Of a DNA stretch of 64,000 nucleotides, positions 1-9,475 are shown one piece after another; positions within the stretch are counted from its first letter, which is position 1, and each line of letters begins with the position of its first letter. A model generated the notes under the pieces. The model saw only the letters and a program-made list of their open reading frames with translations, had not been told where the DNA came from and did no database searches. This DNA comes from Petrosia ficiformis. Lineage: Eukaryota > Porifera > Demospongiae > Haplosclerida > Petrosiidae. The translations under genes were made by a program, and so were the position numbers. The DNA lies in contig OX345636.1 of assembly GCA_947044365.1 (NCBI GenBank), positions 26,835,466 to 26,899,465 of the forward strand, given 5' to 3'.

Positions 1-27
1 GGTACGGGAACTTTTTTTTGAGGGCTA

Positions 28-370
28 CTATATATACATACATGTACATACATGTATATACAACCATGTATATTCATCCAGTACATATGTAATACATACG
101 TAACATGTACATGTACATGGATACATACATGTACCTATATGCATACGTGTACATGTATGTGTGTATGTATATTGTATGTGTGTACATGTGTATGTACATA
201 TATATATGTATGTGTATGTGTATGTATGTATGTATGTATGTACAGTATGTATGTATGTATGTGTGTATGAATGTGTATATGTACCTATGTATGTATGTAT
301 GTATGTATGTATGAATGTGTGTATGTATGTACATACATACATACGGACATATATATGTACATCCATGTGT
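28..370. repeat. TATG/TACA simple-sequence repeat
   Basis: Degenerate tetranucleotide tract (TATG, GTAT, TACA, with TA and TG runs). All open frames across it are repeats of Tyr, Met, Cys, His, Ile and Thr, as expected from translating the repeat, so none is taken as a gene. Confidence 0.9.
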
Positions 371-813
371 GTCTACATAGAATCAATGGTTCAGAGGTAA
401 GCTTCATGTAGTGTCTTGATAGGAATTGCTACTAACAATATGAAATATTTGTTGATGTGTTTACTTATATACCAAAAGTGCTATCCATTGAAGACAGCAA
501 ATGTTAGTAGCTAAAACAGTTATAGTTCTAGAATCAAAAGTCTTTAGATAATTTATAACATGTTTTACTTGTTATTTCATTTCATATATATTGTTATATT
601 AAACAGATCACTAGTGTTTGTAGTTATTATTGTGACAATTATAGTAACACATTATAATATTTACTTACACACAACCTGATTACAGTAATCCTCTCCCTAT
701 GTGATGATGTGAGGGTGTTAATTACTAGGCAACTTAAATAACAATCAAATATCAATACATGTATGTTCAACCTTGTTATATGCTAGGTATAATTAATATT
801 CTCATACCTACAG
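371..813. other. Intron-like sequence upstream of the first visible + strand ankyrin exon
   Basis: AT-rich, no coding signal. From about 590 it resembles 6870-7030 (shared stretches such as AGTGTTTGTAG, ACAACCTGATTACA and GTTAATTACTA), which precedes the exon at 7274. The two look like diverged copies of the same intron. Confidence 0.5.
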
Positions 814-912
814 AATATGTCCACCCCACTACACTACGCTTCTCTAGAGGGTCATTCTCAAATAGTTACACTATTACTATCACACAGAGCAAATGTTAAT
901 GCAAAGACGAGG
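814..912 (+). CDS. Ankyrin-repeat exon 1 (visible) of + strand gene
   Basis: A 99-bp exon encoding exactly one 33-residue ankyrin repeat. It starts after a CTACAG acceptor and ends before a GTAAGT donor. The translation opens NMSTPLHYASLEGHSQIV and continues TLLLSHRANVNAKTR, matching the consensus TPLHxAxxxGH...VxxLLxxGAxVNAK. Ankyrin repeats are protein-binding helical modules. It is phase 0, like the sister exons at 7274 and 7652. The gene must begin left of the window. Confidence 0.8.
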
Positions 913-1440
913 GTAAGTAACTTTAATATTATCTCATTTATTTGGCAATTACGAAAATAGTGTTTTCATATACTACAAATAATTATTATGCTTAGTATTA
1001 AAACAAAATTAACTCTACCTTATATTATGTGTGAGTAGAATGCATTGTAATATATACTCAATGACTGATATTTATTTGTACTGTGAGCAAGTGAAGTGTT
1101 TAATAAATCAAGTGAACTATTACAATAGTGAATTAGTATTGTGGTAACTAATTTACTTCACTATATAGAATAGTAATATTATCTCATTATTAATTTCATG
1201 TGTTATACCTAGTCTCATGTAGCCAGATCCAACCCTACGGAAAATGTCTGTAATTCTGACATATTCTTAGTACACGGTTGGTGATAATTATCAGTCAAGC
1301 AGGTGTGACTCTCTAACTACTGAGACTATAAGCTCATATATGACACTACTTGACATATAATTATTCATTAACTTATAGTAGTACACAGAATGAATAAATG
1401 AATATCAGTATTCTACACCCTTCCTGTAGGGTTTGGTTTG
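913..1440. other. Intron 5' of the LTR insertion, apparently missing an exon
   Basis: No coding sequence. 1010-1168 matches 7440-7651, the intron that leads to the exon at 7652, down to TAACTAATTTACTTCACTA before the acceptor. After 1168 there is no ankyrin codon pattern. Instead, TAGTCTCATGTAGCCAG (1210-1226) begins a transposon-end-like sequence seen elsewhere in the window. Confidence 0.5.
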
Positions 1441-1445
1441 GCTAC
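1441..1445. repeat. Target-site duplication, left copy (GCTAC)
   Basis: GCTAC lies directly before the 5' LTR and again directly after the 3' LTR at 6611-6615. A 5-bp duplication is normal for Ty3/gypsy integrases. Confidence 0.9.
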
Positions 1446-1770
1446 TGTGGTAATTTGAACTATTATAAGATGTTGAGTTATGTATGTATTCTAGATAATT
1501 GTGGATGTGATATAGATGTGTTAATCATTGGGGATTAGTTATTAGTACTTATGTATAGCAGGCTTTTTGTTGTGTATGTTAGGGGCTCTGGGCCCCATCT
1601 CTATACATTGTTAATATCTTCTTTTGTTATGATTTTTGTATATAAGTGAGAATTCTTATTTGGATGAGAGTCCTCTGTTCTGTTCTTGTATATTTGGCAT
1701 TAATAAATTTGTAACCAAAAACGCTGGTTGTGGTCATTTGTTTGCCGAGACATACGTCTACAGCATCACA
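1446..1770 (+). repeat. 5' LTR
   Basis: 325 bp, TGTGG...TCACA. It holds a TATATAAG promoter-like box at about 1639 and an AATAAA polyadenylation signal at 1702-1707. It matches 6286-6610 except at three bases. Confidence 0.95.
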
Positions 1771-1772
1771 TT

Positions 1773-1788
1773 TGGTGGCAGAGGTGTA
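1773..1788 (+). promoter_or_regulatory. Putative tRNA primer binding site
   Basis: TGGTGGCAGAGGTG begins two bases after the 5' LTR. Its complement ends in CCA preceded by a CTGCCA-type acceptor stem, which resembles a leucine tRNA 3' end. The tRNA assignment is from memory of animal tRNA-Leu and is tentative; the position is diagnostic. Confidence 0.55.
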
Positions 1789-1853
1789 CGGATCTCAGTT
1801 GGCAGGAGTATACCAACAACCCAAAAAAATAGAAGACAGTTGGCTAGCAATAT

Positions 1854-3020
1854 ATGACCACCAGATCTGGAACAAGGTACCAAGTTGAGATGGAATCCCA
1901 GACTACTGAGCAAGTGGAGGCAGCAGTTCTGAATTCAACTGCACTCATAAGAATGCTCATGGAGGAGCGTCAAAAACGAGAAGAAGAGGTTGCTGAAGAG
2001 AGAAAGCAACGTGAGAAAGAGGTAGAACACCAACGACAGCAGATGCAGGAGCAGATGACACTACTGATGAAAGTCGTACGAGAACAGTCGGAGGGGCATT
2101 CGGCAAAAGGCTCTGAAACAGTCTCAATCGAACGAGAGGTGAAATTTACAAAACTAACTGAGGCGGACGACATTGAGGCTTATTTGACTACGTTTGAGAG
2201 AATGATGCACGCCTTCAAGGTACCCGAGGACCAATGGGTATACAAACTTGCACCTCAGCTCACCGGCAAGGCTCAGCAAGCCTTTGCCGCTATGGAGACG
2301 AAGGATGCTGGTGACTATGACGAAGTAAAAGTCGCCATTCTCAGACGTTATAATATTAATGAGGAGACATATCGTCAACGCCTACGCTCAATCCGTTTGA
2401 AGGAGGAGGACACTCACGGAGAACTAGCAGTCCGAGTACGGGATTTGACAAAAAAGTGGGTGAAGGAATGCAAAGATGTAGAAGATGTCATAGAATTGAT
2501 GGCAATCGAACAGTTGCTGGAGACATTGCCTACTGGACCTCGCATATGGGTAAGAGAGAGAAAACCCAAGAATGTCACAGAGGCAGGGCAACTGGCTGAC
2601 GACTATGTGCAAGCAAGAGGTCAAGCAAGTAAAGTGCAAGAACCTCAGAAGTGGGGAGAGACGTTCAGACGCCCACTGGGAGCTAAGCCTCGATGTGACC
2701 ACTGTGGAAAGACAGGCCACAGATCGAAGGACTGTTGGAGAGGAACTACCAAGCCAGGATCAAAGGAATTGTGTAAAGAGAAGGAGAAATTCAAGCAGTT
2801 GACATGTTGGAAATGTTTCCGTAAGGGACATATAGCAGCTGCTTGCCCAGAATCTACTTCAATGTATTGCGCTTGGACACAACAGAAGAAATCCAAGAGC
2901 TACCCAAGGGCTGTACGTACTGGATTGGTGGAAGGAATTCCTGTTCAGGACATCATGCTGGATACAGGCTCAAGCAGGACGCTGATCAGGAGGGATCTGG
3001 TGCCTACAGAAAACCGGTAG
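1854..3020 (+). CDS. gag: Gag polyprotein with start of protease
   Basis: 388 codons from ATG 1854 to TAG 3018-3020. Residues about 10-80 are a charged, Glu/Lys/Arg/Gln-rich predicted coiled coil. Residues about 95-230 match the retrotransposon gag (capsid) domain. Two CCHC zinc knuckles follow: CDHCGKTGHRSKDC from residue 281 and CWKCFRKGHIAAAC from residue 318, which bind the genomic RNA. The frame then enters an aspartic protease with active site DTG at 370-372 and closes 17 residues later. The rest of protease is in the overlapping frame. The product forms the virus-like particle and packages element RNA in the cytoplasm. The start is the first ATG after the primer binding site. Confidence 0.9.
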   Translation: MTTRSGTRYQVEMESQTTEQVEAAVLNSTALIRMLMEERQKREEEVAEERKQREKEVEHQRQQMQEQMTLLMKVVREQSEGHSAKGSETVSIEREVKFTKLTEADDIEAYLTTFERMMHAFKVPEDQWVYKLAPQLTGKAQQAFAAMETKDAGDYDEVKVAILRRYNINEETYRQRLRSIRLKEEDTHGELAVRVRDLTKKWVKECKDVEDVIELMAIEQLLETLPTGPRIWVRERKPKNVTEAGQLADDYVQARGQASKVQEPQKWGETFRRPLGAKPRCDHCGKTGHRSKDCWRGTTKPGSKELCKEKEKFKQLTCWKCFRKGHIAAACPESTSMYCAWTQQKKSKSYPRAVRTGLVEGIPVQDIMLDTGSSRTLIRRDLVPTENR

Positions 3021-6000
3021 AGGGGGAGATATCTGTTCGTTGTGCACATGGTGATGTTATTACCTACCCCTTAGCTAAGGTAGCTATTGAAATAGGTGGA
3101 GAACACTATAATGTAGAGGCAGGAGTGGTGGATAGACTACCAGTGTCCATACTAGTGGGATGGGATGTCCCACAGTTGGTGAATCTTCTCCAAGATGATA
3201 GTGCTCAGAAGGAACCCAGACAGGTTGACGACTCAATGGCTGTTATAACCAGGGCCCAGAAGAAAAACCAACAAAAGGAAAGAGCGATCATAGCTGACAA
3301 GGAACACCAATCGGGAGCCCTTCCTCACCCTGTACACATAAGGGAGCCAAGTGAGGGGATTGAATTAGAATTAGATGATGAAATCCCAGGGTCACAGTTC
3401 GACGAGGAACTATTCACAGAGAGCAAGACAAAGCATCATCTGTCAAGAAGCCAGAGACGTGAGAATAACTTTTCTTTTATACAGAAGCAACAACAGCAAC
3501 ACCCATTGGAGATGACAGCAGGAGAGCTGGCACAGTTACAAGAAGAGGACAGCTCATTGGAGACAGTGCGTCGAGCAGTGAAAGGAGAAGACAGTACAGC
3601 AGGGAGTGGGTTTGTTCGAAGAGATGGATTAATCTACCGCAAATGGACACCACCCGGACAAGATTTCGGTGAGGGAGCTATTGAACAGCTAGTACTTCCA
3701 ACATCATGCAGGAAAGCTGTATTACAATTGGCACATGCCATTCCTTTGGCTGGACATCTTGGAAGGAAGAAGACGGCGCAAAAAATACTTCAAAGATTTT
3801 ATTGGTCGAACGTGTTTAAGGATGCAGCTGAATTCTGTACCACCTGCCAAGAGTGTCAGAAGACAGCCCCAGGGAAGAAGATAGTTGCACCACTGATTCC
3901 CTTACCCATCATCGAAGAACCCTTCCAACGAATAGCCATGGATATTGTTGGACCACTTCCTAGAAGTTATAATGGAAACAAATATGTGTTAGTCATATGT
4001 GACTATGCAACTAGGTACCCCGAAGCTATACCACTTCGGTCCATTGATGCTGAGCATATTGCGGAGGAACTCATTAAGATGTTCTCTAGAGTTGGTATCC
4101 CCAGAGAGATACTCACAGACCAGGGCAGCAACTTTACATCACAGTTGTTGTCAGAAGTGTATCGACTACTTCATATACAACCGATTAGAACAAGCCCCTA
4201 CCATCCCCAGACGGATGGACTGGTCGAGCGTTTTAACCAGACACTCAAAGCTATGCTCAGAAGGACAGCCAATGAAGAAGGAAAGGATTGGGACAAATGG
4301 GTGCCATATCTACTGTTCGCCTATAGAGAGGTTCCGCAGTCATCAACCGGGTTCTCCCCTTTTGAACTGGTGTACGAACACCAAGTTAGAGGACCACTGG
4401 ATGTACTCAAGGAGTCTTGGGAAAACAGTAGTAAGAGCAATGAAAGTGTTGTGTCTTATGTTCTGTCCATACAGGAAAAGCTAGCAAAGATGTCTGAACT
4501 GGCAAGAGGGAATCTAGCAAAGGCCCAGCAGCGACAGAAAAGATGGTATGATGAGAATGCCAGAGAACGCCAATTTGAACCAGGAGATCAGGTGCTTGTG
4601 TTGCTACCTACTGAAACCAGTAAACTGTTGGCAAGATGGCATGGACCTTATCCTGTGCTCCGTCGTATTAGTCCAGTGAACTACGAAGTGAATATGTACG
4701 ATAAAAAGAAACATCACAGAATCTTCCACATTAACATGCTTAGAAAGTGGCATGCACCCTCAGCAGCGAACCTGTTGGCAGAGGATGTAACAGAAGATGA
4801 CCAAGATGAGATACTGTTATGGGACAAGGATTTAGGCCTAATAGTGGATCAACCGGTGATTGGTGAACAACTAGAAAAGAATCAACACACTCAGCTACAG
4901 GAACTTCTAACAGAATTCAAAGATGTTCTTAGCAACCAACCTGGAAGGACCAATGTAACAGAACACACGATTGAAACAGGGGATGCCCATCCGATACGTC
5001 TACAACCATACCGATTACCTTACGCATATACTGATACGGTTCGCCAAGAATTGAAGGATATGGAAGAAAGTGGGATTATTGAACCATCTTCAAGTAATTG
5101 GGCTGCACCAATTGTACTTGTCAAAAAGAAAAATGGTACACTACGAATTTGTGTGGACTATCGGAAGCTGAATAGCCAATCTCGAGCTGATGCCTACCCC
5201 ATGCCCCGGATAGATGAGTTAATTGATCGATTGGGGCAGGCTAAGTTCGTGACAACATTGGATCTTACTCGTGGGTATTGGCAAGTGCCAGTAGAAGAAA
5301 GTGCCCGGGAAAAGACTGCATTTGTGACTCCATTCGGTTTATACCAATTCAGAGTGATGCCATTTGGGCTACAGGGAGCCCCAGCGACCTTCCAAAGAAT
5401 GATGGATAAACTGACAAGGGGTTTGGAAGACAGCACAGCAGCCTACTTAGATGACCTAGTAATATTCAGCCACTCATGGGAGGAGCATCTTCAACATATT
5501 CAGAGAGTGTTACATCGACTAAGAGCTGCCGGGTTGACAGTTAAGCCCAAAAAGTGCCAGTTTGCAATGAGACATTGTACATATTTAGGTCATATTGTTG
5601 GAAATGGGATGGTCAGACCAGAGCCTTCTAAGATTGCAGCAGTAAGGTCATTTGAAAGGCCACAGACAAAAAAGCATGTGAGAGCTTTTTTAGGAGTCGC
5701 TGGTTACTATCGAAAATTTATTCCCAACTTTGCTAGTATTGCCACTCCACTGACAGACCTTATCCGGAAAGATTGTCCTAATAGGGTTGTGTGGACTCCA
5801 AGGTGTGAAATAGCATTCCAGAACTTGAAGAAACAGTTGTGTTCAGATCCAGTCTTGAGAAGCCCGGATTTTACAAAACAATTTATAGTCCAAACGGATG
5901 CTTCAGATAGAGGTGTTGGAGCTGTACTGAGTCAGTTGGATGACAACAATGATGATCACCCAGTGGCTTACTTTAGCAGGAAGCTACTTTCCCGTGAGGA

Positions 6001-6250
6001 AAAGTATTCAACAATTGAGAAAGAATGTTTGGCCATTAAGCTGGCAGTACATGCATTTCATGTTTATTTACTAGGAAGACCATTCACAATCCAGACAGAC
6101 CATCAGTCATTAGAATGGCTGGACCGGTTGAAGGATAATAATTCTAGGTTAACTCGGTGGAGTTTGGCTTTACAACCTTATGACTTCCAGGTCGAATATC
6201 GTACTGGCAAAGCCAATGCTAATGCCGATGGCCTCTCTCGTATTAACTGA
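2843..6250 (+). CDS. pol: Pol polyprotein: protease, integrase, reverse transcriptase, RNase H
   Basis: 1,135-codon open frame, -1 relative to gag. The first 56 codons overlap gag and look non-coding; real pol starts near 3011, inside protease. Residues 57-113 are the protease C-terminal half (ending near GWDVPQL). Integrase: HHCC zinc domain with H298, H305, C332, C335; catalytic triad D367, D426, E462 (35 residues between the last two); a C-terminal GPY/F module near residue 600. Reverse transcriptase about 715-930: motif A aspartate D807 and YLDD at 868-871. RNase H from about 1010, with D1019 in VQTDAS. All key catalytic residues are present. The frame stops at TGA 6248-6250, just before the polypurine tract. 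It copies element RNA into DNA and inserts it. Integrase before RT is the notable feature. Confidence 0.92.
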   Translation: MPRIYFNVLRLDTTEEIQELPKGCTYWIGGRNSCSGHHAGYRLKQDADQEGSGAYRKPVEGEISVRCAHGDVITYPLAKVAIEIGGEHYNVEAGVVDRLPVSILVGWDVPQLVNLLQDDSAQKEPRQVDDSMAVITRAQKKNQQKERAIIADKEHQSGALPHPVHIREPSEGIELELDDEIPGSQFDEELFTESKTKHHLSRSQRRENNFSFIQKQQQQHPLEMTAGELAQLQEEDSSLETVRRAVKGEDSTAGSGFVRRDGLIYRKWTPPGQDFGEGAIEQLVLPTSCRKAVLQLAHAIPLAGHLGRKKTAQKILQRFYWSNVFKDAAEFCTTCQECQKTAPGKKIVAPLIPLPIIEEPFQRIAMDIVGPLPRSYNGNKYVLVICDYATRYPEAIPLRSIDAEHIAEELIKMFSRVGIPREILTDQGSNFTSQLLSEVYRLLHIQPIRTSPYHPQTDGLVERFNQTLKAMLRRTANEEGKDWDKWVPYLLFAYREVPQSSTGFSPFELVYEHQVRGPLDVLKESWENSSKSNESVVSYVLSIQEKLAKMSELARGNLAKAQQRQKRWYDENARERQFEPGDQVLVLLPTETSKLLARWHGPYPVLRRISPVNYEVNMYDKKKHHRIFHINMLRKWHAPSAANLLAEDVTEDDQDEILLWDKDLGLIVDQPVIGEQLEKNQHTQLQELLTEFKDVLSNQPGRTNVTEHTIETGDAHPIRLQPYRLPYAYTDTVRQELKDMEESGIIEPSSSNWAAPIVLVKKKNGTLRICVDYRKLNSQSRADAYPMPRIDELIDRLGQAKFVTTLDLTRGYWQVPVEESAREKTAFVTPFGLYQFRVMPFGLQGAPATFQRMMDKLTRGLEDSTAAYLDDLVIFSHSWEEHLQHIQRVLHRLRAAGLTVKPKKCQFAMRHCTYLGHIVGNGMVRPEPSKIAAVRSFERPQTKKHVRAFLGVAGYYRKFIPNFASIATPLTDLIRKDCPNRVVWTPRCEIAFQNLKKQLCSDPVLRSPDFTKQFIVQTDASDRGVGAVLSQLDDNNDDHPVAYFSRKLLSREEKYSTIEKECLAIKLAVHAFHVYLLGRPFTIQTDHQSLEWLDRLKDNNSRLTRWSLALQPYDFQVEYRTGKANANADGLSRIN

Positions 6251-6267
6251 CACGACAAGTGTGTCGC

Positions 6268-6285
6268 AGGAGAGGGGAGGAGGAG
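6268..6285 (+). promoter_or_regulatory. Polypurine tract
   Basis: An unbroken 18-bp purine run directly before the 3' LTR, the expected plus-strand priming site of an LTR retrotransposon. Confidence 0.9.
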
Positions 6286-6610
6286 TGTGGTAATTTGAAC
6301 TATTATAAGATGTTGAGTTATGTATGTATTCTAGATAATTGTGGATGTGATATAGATGTGTTAATCATTGGGGATTAGTTATTAGTACTTATGTATAGCA
6401 GGCGTTTTGTTGTGTATGTTAGGGGCTCTGAGCCCCATCTCTATACATTGTTAATATCTTCTTTTGTTATGATTTTTGTATATAAGTGAGAATTCTTATT
6501 TGGATGAGAGTCCTCTGTTCTGTTCTTGTATATTTGGCATTAATAAATTTGTAACCAAAAACGCTGGTTGTGGTCATTTGTTTGCCGAGACATACATCTA
6601 CAGCATCACA
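6286..6610 (+). repeat. 3' LTR
   Basis: 325-bp partner of 1446-1770 with three substitutions. AATAAA at 6542-6547. Followed by the right GCTAC duplication at 6611-6615. Confidence 0.95.
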
Positions 6611-6615
6611 GCTAC

Positions 6616-7273
6616 ACAAGACTATAGATATTTCACATCTACATAACAACACACATAAGTATAATTAATAATTGAATTATTCTCATATATAATCAAAGAA
6701 TGGTACTGATGATACAGAATCCTAATTATAGCTATTATTGATTAATCAATAAATTATCTCAACTATTATAATTAAAAGTGTAGTTTCTATTGTATAGTGA
6801 GTGTGGTTTCCTTTGGCCTTTGAATATTTTGTGTATAATTTGTAAATATTATTTTATTTCAAGTTTGTTATTATCTTAAACATAGTAATAGTGTTTGTAG
6901 ATTTTGTTGTGACTATTTTAGTAACACATTTACTTACATACAACCTGATTACAATAACCCTCTGCTTATCTGGTCAAGAGGTTAATTACTAAGTAATTAA
7001 CTCATATTTTCAAAATAACAAATACATACACATCAAGGTTGAACATATATACTATGTATTGATTGAATTTGAAAGGATTGGTTATAGTAACAGCTAGATA
7101 TTCGACTAATACAATTATTACAAGCTAATAAAATTCATTATGTTACTATAAAGTTCAACAATGTATATAATTATATACATGTACTATTAATTAAATAAAT
7201 ATCTTTTATAGAATGAATTATTATATCTATTATTTATGAATATTCTTTTTTCTAATATTTGTTATACATACAG
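6616..7273. other. Intron between LTR insertion and next ankyrin exon
   Basis: AT-rich, no coding signal. The part from about 6870 is a diverged copy of 590-780. A CATACAG acceptor ends at 7273. Confidence 0.5.
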
Positions 7274-7372
7274 GTTATGAATACTCCTTTACACTGGGCA
7301 TCATACCGTGGTCGTTCTGAAGTAGTTCAGTTGCTATTGTCACATAATGCACATGTTAATGCAAAGAATGAG
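7274..7372 (+). CDS. Ankyrin-repeat exon 2 (visible) of + strand gene
   Basis: 99 bp, one 33-residue repeat, phase 0, flanked by CATACAG and GTAAGT. The translation contains NTPLHWASYRGRSEVVQLLL and then SHNAHVNAKNE, close to the exon at 814. Adjacent intron sequence is also duplicated, so the exons arose by tandem duplication. Confidence 0.85.
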
Positions 7373-7651
7373 GTAAGTACATTCTTGTTTATACTTGATA
7401 ATTACAACACAATAATTACTTCATGAACATGTACTAGAAAAATTATTATTCAGACAAAATAATCAATCTAACTCATATTTTGTGTGAATGTACAGTTCAT
7501 GTAATATAACTAATATTCATTAATATTTCTATTATTATACTTATTGAAAATCAGAACTTTAATTATTTGTTCAGTGAACATGTGAAGTGTTTATTAAATT
7601 GGGAACTGTTATAAATTATTATTATGATAACTAATTTACTTCACTAAACAG

Positions 7652-7750
7652 GATGATAGTACTCCATTACATGATGCATCTAGACGAGGTCATGATAATA
7701 TTGTAAATATATTAACAGCACATGGAGCAGACATTTTTGCAAAAGATAAA
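7652..7750 (+). CDS. Ankyrin-repeat exon 3 (visible) of + strand gene
   Basis: 99 bp, one repeat, phase 0, flanked by AAACAG and GTAAGT. Translation [18 protein letters not shown], then [15 protein letters not shown]. It keeps the TPLH core and the loop GAD, and closely resembles the - strand exon at 56090 ([11 protein letters not shown]), linking the two genes as paralogs. Confidence 0.85.
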
Positions 7751-8648
7751 GTAAGTAAATGTTAAGAAATATTTTATGAGCCGAAAATAGGAAATAAAAC
7801 TATTACCTCATAGTAATTATACATCATTTCATGTTTCTTGTTGAGGATATCAATTGTGTTATGACAGTTATAGGAATTGTACTAATAATTGTACTAGTTG
7901 TATTATATAATTATAATAGTTGTACTGGTTGTATTAGTTGTACTTCTCATACAGGTTGTAATAGTTGTATTGCTTGTATGTGATCATTACACTAGTTGTA
8001 TTCATTATGATGATTGACATTGATTGTATTAGTTGTACAAGTCATACTTGTTGTATATAATAGTTTTACTGGTTGTATTAGTTTATACTTGTTGTGTTAG
8101 GAGCTTATGCACAGGTAGGCCAGAAAGGAACTTACAACTGTGATAACACAGACTGTCTGATTTTATTCACAAAAACTTCCTTCGAAGGCAATTTACATAG
8201 GTAGGGCTAAAACAATGGACAGTTAGTCATTCAAGTGGTTGATGAATATGTGAAGCACTCTCCCTACATACACACCTATACAATAATATTATATATTAAA
8301 CTGTGTAAACAAACAATAATAGAAGTTATACAGTTTGATATTCTTTCATGTCTTTGCTGCTCATAATCTACTGGTTGTAGTAATTGTACTAAAGTACGTT
8401 CATGTTGAGTTGGCACCAAACTAAATTATATTATCATTTAGTTTGGTAAGTAAATGTTAAGAAATGTTTTATGAGTTGACAATAAGAAATAGTTTATTAA
8501 TTAGGAAATCAAATGTGCTATTTATAACTAATCTACTTACATCAATTATCATAGTTTATTAACAACTAATAGTTTATGACAAAAACGAAATTCACAACCA
8601 TGATTATTAAATTTGTTATAATTATTGTTGTATATAACTTCCACACAG
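7751..8648. repeat. Intron with degenerate TTGTA-rich minisatellite
   Basis: About 7880-8100 is a run of variants of GGTTGTATTAGTTGTAC. 8100-8400 is unassigned and has no coding signal. The acceptor CACACAG ends at 8648. Confidence 0.5.
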
Positions 8649-8760
8649 GATGGAAAATCACCATTAGACCTGGCACGTGATCACCAATATTTATATACAC
8701 AAGGGGGTAATCAAAATACTTGAAGCACATGAAAACAAACCAGAAGCAGAGACTAAGTAG
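8649..8760 (+). CDS. Terminal ankyrin exon of + strand gene, frame ambiguous
   Basis: Starts in phase after CACACAG with DGKSPLDLARDHQYLYTQG, a C-terminal capping ankyrin repeat. In the frame as written it stops at TGA 8721-8723. One frame over, from the run of five G at 8703-8707, it would read an amphipathic helix ending in EAETK and TAG at 8758-8760, which looks like the natural repeat end (VIKILEAHE). So a single-base difference in a G run either truncates the protein or is a sequence error. Confidence 0.65.
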
Positions 8761-9040
8761 CTATGACACTATATGTATGTACACTTCCTAATTTAACTGT
8801 TAATTATGTGTTGTTGAAATGTTTTTAAAGTACAACTAGTATTTGCTTTTCTTCGTTTATATTTTATTTTTTGAGAGAATAATGAATGCTTACATCTAAT
8901 TACATATAATTGCAAATCAAAGGGATCTTCCACTACAGATTCGTTCATATTCATCACGAGGTTAAGGAAATGGTGATAACTTTAGCTGGAAGGACAAACA
9001 ATCTTTTTATATACTTGCATCATCTTTATGTTATCATTCC
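8761..9040. other. 3' flank of + strand ankyrin gene
   Basis: AT-rich with no coding signal or recognisable repeat. It should hold the 3' untranslated region. Confidence 0.4.
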
Positions 9041-9190
9041 CATTACTTTTGCCAGATGATAAAGCATCTGACTAGTAATCAGAAGGTCTTTGGTTCAAAC
9101 CCCAGCTGTCCCACATTTATTTCTGGACATGTGCCTCTCCCTTTATTCTCTCATCACACATACCTATAGTTATACATTTAAAAATACTTT
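9041..9190 (+). repeat. tRNA-Thr-derived SINE copy 1
   Basis: Contains a tRNA-like head: an anticodon arm CTGACTAGTAATCAG (loop CTAGTAA, anticodon AGT, threonine type) and a B-box-like GGTTCAAACCCC. The tail CATGTGCCTCTCCCT...ATTCTCTCATCA is shared with two later copies. It is not a functional tRNA; the acceptor stem does not pair. Confidence 0.65.
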
Positions 9191-9334
9191 AATCATAAAG
9201 TTTGCAATGTTGTACCTACAACATGCATATCAGTTGTGGTATTAGACTAGTGAACTACCAATAGAGAGAAATGTACACTGCTGAATTTGCCTGACATAAG
9301 TAGTAGACATTGTCTATGAAATGCTCTCCTGCAG

Positions 9335-9475
9335 CCTGGCTCCAATAGCACAGATAATAGAGGAGGATATAACTGTAATGGTTTCAAACCCCTGCTGGTC
9401 CAGATTTTTCCTGAACATGTACCTCTCCCTTTATTTTCTCAACATACATACCTAGTCATTGCTTACACACACACA
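9335..9475 (+). repeat. tRNA-derived SINE copy 2
   Basis: Same family as copy 1: CCTGGCTCCAATAGCACAGA head, a GTTTCAAACCCC box, GCTGGTCCAGATTTT, then CATGTACCTCTCCCT. It has diverged in the anticodon arm. It is followed by a short CA microsatellite. Confidence 0.6.

Larger units (their letters stand above)
1446..6610 (+). mobile_element. Complete Gmr1-like Ty3/gypsy LTR retrotransposon
   Basis: A 5,165-bp element with 325-bp LTRs (TG...CA ends), a primer binding site, gag, protease-pol, a polypurine tract and a 5-bp target duplication. Pol domains run protease, integrase, reverse transcriptase, RNase H. Ordinary Ty3/gypsy elements have integrase last; Ty1/copia has it before RT. The sequences themselves are gypsy-like (CCHC gag, GPY/F module at the integrase end, YLDD reverse transcriptase), a combination known as the Gmr1-like group. 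The LTRs differ at three positions in 325 (1564/6404, 1591/6431, 1756/6596), so insertion is recent. It sits in an intron of the + strand ankyrin gene in the same orientation. No envelope-like frame is present. The one break in an otherwise open coding region is the frame change inside protease. Confidence 0.93.

Noticed and set aside
28..400. Several open frames rich in Tyr, Met, Cys and His
   Set aside because: They translate a TATG/TACA simple repeat on both strands; period and composition explain them.
3999..4484. A 161-codon frame in the LTR element
   Set aside because: It overlaps the integrase core in another frame and has no motif of its own.
6467..6652. A 61-codon - strand frame
   Set aside because: It runs through the 3' LTR; the same sequence in the 5' LTR explains it.
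9041..9130. tRNA gene
   Set aside because: Anticodon arm and B-box-like sequence are present, but the acceptor stem is not paired and the unit repeats with a SINE tail.
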